Shown here: in pieces, positions 34,207-37,872 of the stretch
Layout of the letters: the number at the start of each line of letters is the position of its first letter
Position numbering within the stretch: the stretch's first letter is position 1
Source of the DNA: an uncultured Bacteroides sp.
Lineage (GTDB): Bacteria > Bacteroidota > Bacteroidia > Bacteroidales > Bacteroidaceae
Direction of reading: 5' to 3'
NCBI RefSeq assembly: GCF_947632445.1
Contig: NZ_CANRPM010000026.1
Span: forward strand, 1-37,872
Length of the DNA: 37,872 bases
Position numbers and translations under genes: made by a program
The notes under the pieces: model-generated
Databases searched by the model: none
What the model saw: the letters and a program-made list of their open reading frames with translations, nothing else
What the model was told of the DNA's origin: nothing

Positions 34207-34671
34207 ATGGCTTATATGTCAGAAGAAGGCTACAACAAACTGTTGAGCGAATTAAAGCAGCTGGAAGCCGTAGAGCGCCCCAAAGTAGTGGCCGCCATTG
34301 CCGAAGCTCGCGACAAGGGCGATCTGTCCGAAAATGCCGAGTATGATGCTGCCAAAGAGGCGCAGGGACTGCTCGAAATGAAGATCAGCAAACTGAAAGC
34401 TGTTATCGCCGATGCAAAGATCATCGACGAGTCTAAGCTGAAGACCGACTCTGTACAGATCCTGAACAAGGTGGAGTTGAAGAACGTGAAGAACGGCATG
34501 AAGATGACCTATACCATCGTGTCGGAGAGCGAAGCCAACCTGAAGGAAGGCAAGATTTCGGTCAATACCCCCATTGCACAAGGACTGCTTGGCAAGAAGG
34601 TGGGCGAGAAAGCACAGATCAAGGTGCCGCAGGGCATGATTGAGTTGGAAGTGTTGAACATATCATTTTAA
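34207..34671 (+). CDS. greA: Transcription elongation factor GreA
   Basis: 154 residues. An N-terminal coiled coil (about 1-75) contains GYNKLLSELKQLEAVERPKV, DKGDLSENAEYDAAKEAQ (acidic tip residues that enter the RNA polymerase channel) and LEMKISKLKAVI. The C-terminal FKBP-like domain runs from about 80 to 154 and ends KVPQGMIELEVLNISF. GreA stimulates cleavage of backtracked transcripts. An AAGGAGGAG ribosome-binding stretch just upstream is unusually strong for this genome. A terminator separates it from the HIT gene. Confidence 0.97.
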   Translation: MAYMSEEGYNKLLSELKQLEAVERPKVVAAIAEARDKGDLSENAEYDAAKEAQGLLEMKISKLKAVIADAKIIDESKLKTDSVQILNKVELKNVKNGMKMTYTIVSESEANLKEGKISVNTPIAQGLLGKKVGEKAQIKVPQGMIELEVLNISF

Positions 34672-34676
34672 ACGGT

Positions 34677-34709
34677 AAGGCAGGCCATGCGTTGTGGCTT
34701 GCCTTTTTT
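34677..34709 (+). terminator. Terminator between greA and the HIT gene
   Basis: AAGGCAGGCC (34677-34686) pairs with GGCTTGCCTT (34696-34705) with one G-U, loop 9, followed by TTTT. No separate promoter is visible before the HIT gene at 34724, so HIT expression probably relies on read-through. Confidence 0.8.
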
Positions 34710-34723
34710 AATATATCATCGTT

Positions 34724-35116
34724 ATGGCAACCCTATTCAGTAGAATTGTAGCAGGCGAAATTCCCTGTTACAAAGTGGCGGAGAACGAGCGCTTCTTCGC
34801 ATTTTTGGATATTAATCCGTTGGTAAAAGGACATACGCTGGTCATCCCGAAGCGTGAGGTGGACTATATTTTCGACCTGGAAGATGAAGAACTGGCTGCC
34901 CTGCACGTCTTTGCCAAGCAGGTGGCATTGGCCATCGGAAAAGCTTTCCCTTGCAGGAAGGTCGGAATGGCGGTCTTAGGCTTGGAAGTGCCTCATGCTC
35001 ATATCCATTTGATTCCGATGCAGAGCGAGAAAGATATGCTTTTCTCTAATCCGAAGTTGCAGCTTTCCGCTGAAGAGTTTGCAGAAGTGGCCGAAGCGAT
35101 TCGCAATGCTTTCTGA
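34724..35116 (+). CDS. HIT-family nucleotide-binding hydrolase
   Basis: 130 residues with the full histidine-triad signature VPHAHIHLIPM (about 88-98) and the N-terminal family segment LFSRIVAGEIPCYKVAENERFFAFLDINPLVKGHTLVIPKREVDYIFDL. HIT proteins of this class hydrolyse adenosine phosphoramidates or dinucleotides. The substrate is unknown. It lies 52 nt after greA, behind a terminator. Confidence 0.93.
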   Translation: MATLFSRIVAGEIPCYKVAENERFFAFLDINPLVKGHTLVIPKREVDYIFDLEDEELAALHVFAKQVALAIGKAFPCRKVGMAVLGLEVPHAHIHLIPMQSEKDMLFSNPKLQLSAEEFAEVAEAIRNAF

Positions 35117-35143
35117 CCATCCAATCCTCCTCTTATATAAAAA

Positions 35144-35188
35144 TGAACTGCCCCAAAAGTGCTGTATCTAACTTTCTGGGGCAGTTCA
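35144..35188. repeat. Long palindrome between convergent HIT and mannose-1-P guanylyltransferase genes
   Basis: TGAACTGCCCC (35144-35154) pairs with GGGGCAGTTCA (35178-35188), and AAAGT (35156-35160) with ACTTT (35171-35175), giving about 17 bp around a 10-nt loop. There is no U tract on either side. It may still terminate both convergent transcripts. The arm sequence also resembles terminal repeats of some insertion sequences. Confidence 0.6.
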
Positions 35189-35228
35189 CTCATTTATCCG
35201 TATGCCGTCTTGAGCCTTGTCTGATTTA

Positions 35229-36314
35229 TTAGATGTAGTCTTCTCCCATCTTAATCTGGGTGTCGTTCACGTACTTTCGGATGGCATGTTCCTCGTCTTT
35301 CTTGCAAATGAGCAGTACGTTGTCCGACTCTGCTATAAGGTAACCTTCCAGTCCTTCTATTACGGCCAGCTTGTTCTTGGGTAGGACAATGATATTGTCG
35401 TGGCTGTTGTAGAGTAGGGAGTTGCATTTCAGTGTTACATTCTGATGTTCGTCTTTAGGTGAGAGTTCATAGAGGGAGCCCCATGTTCCGAGATCCGACC
35501 AACCGAAATCGCCCAATGATACGTAGACATTGTCGGCTTTCTCCATGATGCCGAAATCAATGGATACGTTGGGACAAGATGGGAAATTCTCATCAATGAA
35601 TTTTTTCTCGTCCGGCGTACCGTAGACATCTTTTCCGGGTGACAGTTTGGAGGTCAGTTCAGGCAGCAAGTCTTCTCCTGTTTTAATGATGGAATTCACG
35701 TTCCACATGAACAAGCCGGAATTCCAATAAAATTCTCCGCTTTCTACAAAGACCTTGGCCAGTTCCAGTTCAGGCTTTTCAGTGAACGTCTTTACTTTAT
35801 AGAAATTCTCTCCGGCTGCTTCGGCTATCTGGATGTATCCATATCCTGTTTCCGGCCGGTTGGGTTTAATTCCGAGAGTCAGGAGTTTGTTTTCGCCGGT
35901 TACGAATTCCAAGCCTTTCTCGATGGCAGTCAGAAATTCACTTTCCTTCAATATCAGGTGATCCGACGGTGCCACGACGATGTTGGCGTTGGGATTGATG
36001 GCCCGTATGTGGTAGGAAGCCCATACGATGCAGGGAGCTGTGTTTCTGCGTGCAGGTTCCAGAAGAATCTGCTCGGCTTTCAGTTCGGGGAGTTGTTGTT
36101 GGACAAGATCGGCATAGAGGGTATTGGTAACAATGAAGATGTTCTCCGTCGGTATGATTTTTTTGAAGCGGTCGAAAGTCTGCTGTAGCAGCGAGCGTCC
36201 GGTGCCGAAGAAGTCGAGGAACTGTTTGGGAAGTGTCTTGCGGCTAAACGGCCAAAAGCGACTGCCAATTCCTCCACACATGATAACGCAGAAATTGTTT
36301 TTGTTTGTTGCCAT
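35229..36314 (-). CDS. Mannose-1-phosphate guanylyltransferase (GDP-mannose pyrophosphorylase)
   Basis: 361 residues, a single-domain nucleotidyltransferase without the C-terminal isomerase domain of bifunctional ManC/AlgA. Motifs are the nucleotide-binding loop MCGGIGSRFWPFSRKTLPKQFLDFFG, the LEPARRNTAPC segment, VVAPSDHLI, ETGYGYIQIAE, FTEKPELELAKVF, WNSGLFMWN and FGWSDLGTWGSLYE. It makes GDP-mannose for glycans and GDP-fucose synthesis. A weak -7 box (TACTTTAG on the minus strand, 36337-36344) lies 23 nt upstream of its ATG. Confidence 0.94.
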   Translation of the reverse strand: MATNKNNFCVIMCGGIGSRFWPFSRKTLPKQFLDFFGTGRSLLQQTFDRFKKIIPTENIFIVTNTLYADLVQQQLPELKAEQILLEPARRNTAPCIVWASYHIRAINPNANIVVAPSDHLILKESEFLTAIEKGLEFVTGENKLLTLGIKPNRPETGYGYIQIAEAAGENFYKVKTFTEKPELELAKVFVESGEFYWNSGLFMWNVNSIIKTGEDLLPELTSKLSPGKDVYGTPDEKKFIDENFPSCPNVSIDFGIMEKADNVYVSLGDFGWSDLGTWGSLYELSPKDEHQNVTLKCNSLLYNSHDNIIVLPKNKLAVIEGLEGYLIAESDNVLLICKKDEEHAIRKYVNDTQIKMGEDYI

Positions 36315-36415
36315 GATTGTATTTTTTTAGTTTCCGCTAAAGTACATTATATTTTTAAGAATCGGGAATGTTTGTGTGGGTTTTTCTGCTTTTTTCTTTT
36401 TTTTTTGATAAAGTA

Positions 36416-36445
36416 TTGCGCGTTCAAAAAAAAACTGTACCTTTG
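36416..36445 (+). promoter_or_regulatory. tRNA-Leu promoter
   Basis: ATTG with TTG at 36416-36418, a 19-bp spacer, and TACCTTTG at 36438-36445, about 25 nt before the tRNA. Confidence 0.75.
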
Positions 36446-36469
36446 CGCCGCAATAGAAATGAATGTGAT

Positions 36470-36553
36470 GCCCAGATGGCGGAATCGGTAGACGCGCTGG
36501 TCTCAAACACCAGTGGATTCACTTCCATCCCGGTTCGACCCCGGGTCTGGGTA
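36470..36553 (+). tRNA. tRNA-Leu (anticodon CAA)
   Basis: The acceptor stem GCCCAGA (36470-36476) pairs with TCTGGGT (36546-36552), ending in a G-U pair; discriminator A at 36553. The anticodon stem CTGGT/ACCAG holds the loop CTCAAAC, so the anticodon is CAA (reads UUG). A long variable arm typical of Leu tRNA and the T arm CCCGG-TTCGACC-CCGGG follow. CCA is not encoded. Confidence 0.95.
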
Positions 36554-36560
36554 CAAAGAT

Positions 36561-36598
36561 AAAAGCTAAGTAATTGATAATTCAATACTTAGCTTTTT
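36561..36598 (+). terminator. Terminator of the tRNA-Leu transcript
   Basis: AAAAGCTAAGTA (36561-36572) and TACTTAGCTTTT (36586-36597) are perfectly complementary across 13 nt and end in a T run. Confidence 0.85.
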
Positions 36599-36664
36599 CT
36601 TTTTATCGGAGATGTTCCCAAATTGTTCCCAATCATCCTTATGTATTCCACCAAAGATGGGCGT

Positions 36665-37327
36665 TTACTTCATGCCATCTATTACCTTTAGTATAGAATC
36701 GGGCTTTTCTACCATTCGCAATACAGAATCTGAATCAAATCCCATATATTCTATATAGGTTCGTATTAACTCATAATGCTCTTTGGCATATTTTGTATCT
36801 ATGGCACGTGTAGCGTTGAAGCAGATAGGTTCATGATGTGCTATTCGGTTACGAAATTCACGGATGGCAGTTAGTTGGTTGTAGATGTCTGTTTGCTTTA
36901 AACCATGCGCTTTGTTGGGGAATATTTGAAGAAGTGTTTTTCCTCCTATGCGGTAATTGCGTCTTGTAAACAGATAAGTCCAGAAACCAAATGTAAAGGA
37001 AGCTACCATCTTATCGTTGTTGTACACCCCCATATTGGTATAAGTGCGCTGTATGCGTACTATTTCGGATGCTTCCTGTTCAAGCAATCCATTGGGTCTT
37101 GCTTGGTTGATTATCCAATTATCATCATTGAAGTACTGTTTGTAGTGAGCGTTTATAGCATTGCGTAGCATTATCTCAAACATACCGATAACTCCATAAA
37201 AACGTTGGCTCAACTTGATGTTATATTGGTATAGGCGCAAGGTTTTGGCTTTTTCATTACCACTTGCTTGTGCGTATTTGTTTAATCTTGCCGGGGATAG
37301 TACCTGCAAACATTCGTCATATTTCAT
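36665..37327 (-). CDS. Abi_2-family abortive-infection-like protein (HEPN RNase candidate)
   Basis: 220 residues from ATG 37325-37327 (MKYDECLQVLSPARLNKY). The upstream TTG at 37348 is only about 5-8 nt from the predicted transcription start and is disfavoured. The protein is all-helical and cytosolic in character. Near the C-terminus REFRNRIAHHEP (R159...H164, an RX4H motif following a conserved FRN) is the HEPN-type signature of Abi_2 (PF07751) proteins. A second RN-containing motif, LRNAINAH (R55...H61), lies in the N-terminal half. Such proteins are linked to phage abortive infection and are candidate RNases. It lies next to tRNA-Leu and is divergent from a putative small RNA. Confidence 0.85.
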   Translation of the reverse strand: MKYDECLQVLSPARLNKYAQASGNEKAKTLRLYQYNIKLSQRFYGVIGMFEIMLRNAINAHYKQYFNDDNWIINQARPNGLLEQEASEIVRIQRTYTNMGVYNNDKMVASFTFGFWTYLFTRRNYRIGGKTLLQIFPNKAHGLKQTDIYNQLTAIREFRNRIAHHEPICFNATRAIDTKYAKEHYELIRTYIEYMGFDSDSVLRMVEKPDSILKVIDGMK

Positions 37328-37355
37328 TTGGTATAAGTTTAAAAACAAGACTTCT

Positions 37356-37391
37356 CTTGCAAATATAGAAAATAATGCCTATATTTGCAAG
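37356..37391. promoter_or_regulatory. Mirror-image overlapping promoters in a 13-bp inverted repeat
   Basis: CTTGCAAATATAG (37356-37368) and CTATATTTGCAAG (37379-37391) are exact reverse complements with a 10-bp spacer. Each arm holds the -7 box TATATTTG of one strand (minus: 37367-37360; plus: 37380-37387) and the -33 CTTG of the other, each with a 20-bp spacer. The minus promoter serves the Abi_2 gene. The plus promoter serves the putative small RNA. The two cannot both hold polymerase at once, and the repeat is an obvious site for a dimeric repressor. Confidence 0.75.
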
Positions 37392-37446
37392 CGTAAGACC
37401 CTGTTGTCCCTGCTGAACAAGCAAACTTCAGGGTTATTGTTTTTTT
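37392..37446 (+). ncRNA. Putative small RNA of about 50 nt opposite the Abi_2 gene
   Basis: It would start about 5 nt after the plus-strand -7 box and end at a terminator: ACCCTG (37398-37403) pairs with CAGGGT (37429-37434), an inner TTGT/ACAA pair narrows the loop, and TTATTGTTTTTT follows. There is no ribosome-binding site or open frame in it. Start and end are inferred from promoter and terminator only. It could act as an antitoxin RNA or regulator for the neighbouring HEPN protein. Confidence 0.5.
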
Positions 37447-37750
37447 ATGCACTTATGGCAACGGCAGAACAGCTCCGTTGTTTATGGGCTAAATCCAATT
37501 TGCTATCCTTTTCTCCACCAATATATTCAAAGAGGATAGGGAAGAATAATTCTTTCTTGGCGTAAATGCCAAAGTGAAGGAGCCAATCAGCCTTTCTTAG
37601 ACTTTATGGCAGGGCAATTGAAGAAATCCTTTCTTTGGAGATTGAAAGGTTCAGTTCTTCTCAGAAGAAAGGGCTCAGTTTTATGTTTTAGAGGCGTGAG
37701 AACTTAACTCTCGGCAACAGACCTTGAAAACCAATGACTTATAGAAAATG
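37447..37750 (+). other. Non-coding stretch with a 36-codon frame and nested hairpins
   Basis: A frame from ATG 37455 to TAA 37565 begins MATAEQLRCLWAKSN, faintly like the N-terminus of some Bacteroides ATPases from memory, and may be a gene remnant. Further on, GAGCC (37580-37584) and CCTTTCTT (37591-37598) pair with AAGAAAGG/GGCTC (37665-37676). A second CCTTTCTT (37628-37635) lies inside and can compete. No other gene is recognisable. Confidence 0.35.
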
Positions 37751-37790
37751 CCCAATCTTACACCCAAGAATGTAAGGTTGGGTGTTTGTT
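37751..37790 (+). terminator. Terminator-like hairpin
   Basis: CCCAATCTTACA (37751-37762) pairs with TGTAAGGTTGGG (37771-37782), with one wobble, followed by TGTTTGTTT. It could end read-through from the 37.39 kb promoter. Confidence 0.6.
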
Positions 37791-37823
37791 TATTGAGGGA
37801 CATTCATTAAATAGTATAAAATT

Positions 37824-37870
37824 AGCCAACTAATTAATACACAAATTATTGCGAATTAGTTGGCTTTTTT
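37824..37870 (+). terminator. Strong terminator at the window end
   Basis: AGCCAACTAATT (37824-37835) and AATTAGTTGGCT (37854-37865) are perfect complements across 18 nt and are followed by a T run. Confidence 0.75.
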
Positions 37871-37872
37871 GT

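Noticed and set aside
37215..37565. 116-codon plus-strand frame across the Abi_2 promoter region
   Set aside because: It begins antisense to the Abi_2 gene and crosses both promoters and the small-RNA terminator; only its last 36 codons (from 37455) might be a remnant.

Overview
The window looks like chromosomal DNA of a gut Bacteroides (order Bacteroidales). Three things point there. Upstream of many genes is the Bacteroidetes promoter signature (-33 TTTG/TTG, about 19-20 bp, then TAnnTTTG), clearest before rplM, the ATPase gene, higB, greA, tRNA-Leu and the two promoters near 37.37 kb. Shine-Dalgarno sites are mostly weak or absent. Protein content and gene order (DUF1599 - DoxX/MauE - tpiA - SPOR - folE; pdxJ - exbB - exbD - tonB - ... 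- ispD - recG) are what I know from Bacteroides.

Layout. 1-6.4 kb, minus strand: operon sua5/tsaC -> ClC channel -> fmt -> rpe -> comEC. 6.5-7.3 kb, minus: nadK, divergent from a plus-strand operon at 7.4-13.5 kb, pdxJ - exbB - exbD - tonB - DJ-1/PfpI - ispD - recG, with tightly packed or overlapping genes. 13.7-18.6 kb, plus: M23/LysM peptidase, a duplicated DUF1599 protein, a MauE/DoxX-like membrane protein, tpiA, a SPOR protein and folE. 18.8-23.1 kb: purB, an rRNA pseudouridine synthase with a long Arg/Pro-rich N-terminal extension, and asnS. 23.1-24.1 kb has no intact gene: an IS982 transposase remnant, a 23-bp-period tandem array, a 209-bp imperfect palindrome, an orphan terminator and the rplM promoter and leader. 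24.1-27.1 kb: rplM, rpsI, rpsB, tsf. 27.2-30.4 kb is an accessory segment: group II intron-like RNA sequence, a frameshifted IS982 transposase, a DUF4143 ATPase, a HigB-HigA toxin-antitoxin pair and a second 23-bp-period array. 30.5-36.3 kb: pnp (minus), a thioredoxin-fold lipoprotein without its CXXC, greA with a hairpin-plus-U-tract leader, a HIT protein and a GDP-mannose pyrophosphorylase (minus). 36.4 kb to the end: tRNA-Leu(CAA), an Abi_2/HEPN protein gene (minus) and a non-coding region.

Most of the window is housekeeping: translation (fmt, rplM, rpsI, rpsB, tsf, asnS, tRNA-Leu, tRNA modification by Sua5/TsaC), RNA turnover (pnp), transcript elongation (greA), cofactor and isoprenoid synthesis (pdxJ, nadK, folE, ispD), TonB-dependent energy transduction, and DNA repair or uptake (recG, comEC).

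The best candidate for an unusual system is at the right end. An Abi_2 protein with RX4H/RX5H motifs is transcribed from one arm of a perfect 13-bp inverted repeat. The other arm is a promoter of equal quality on the opposite strand that would make an RNA of about 50 nt ending at a hairpin and U tract. That layout fits a HEPN RNase toxin with an RNA partner. The two 23-bp-period arrays, the palindromic element and the greA leader hairpin are the next most interesting signals.
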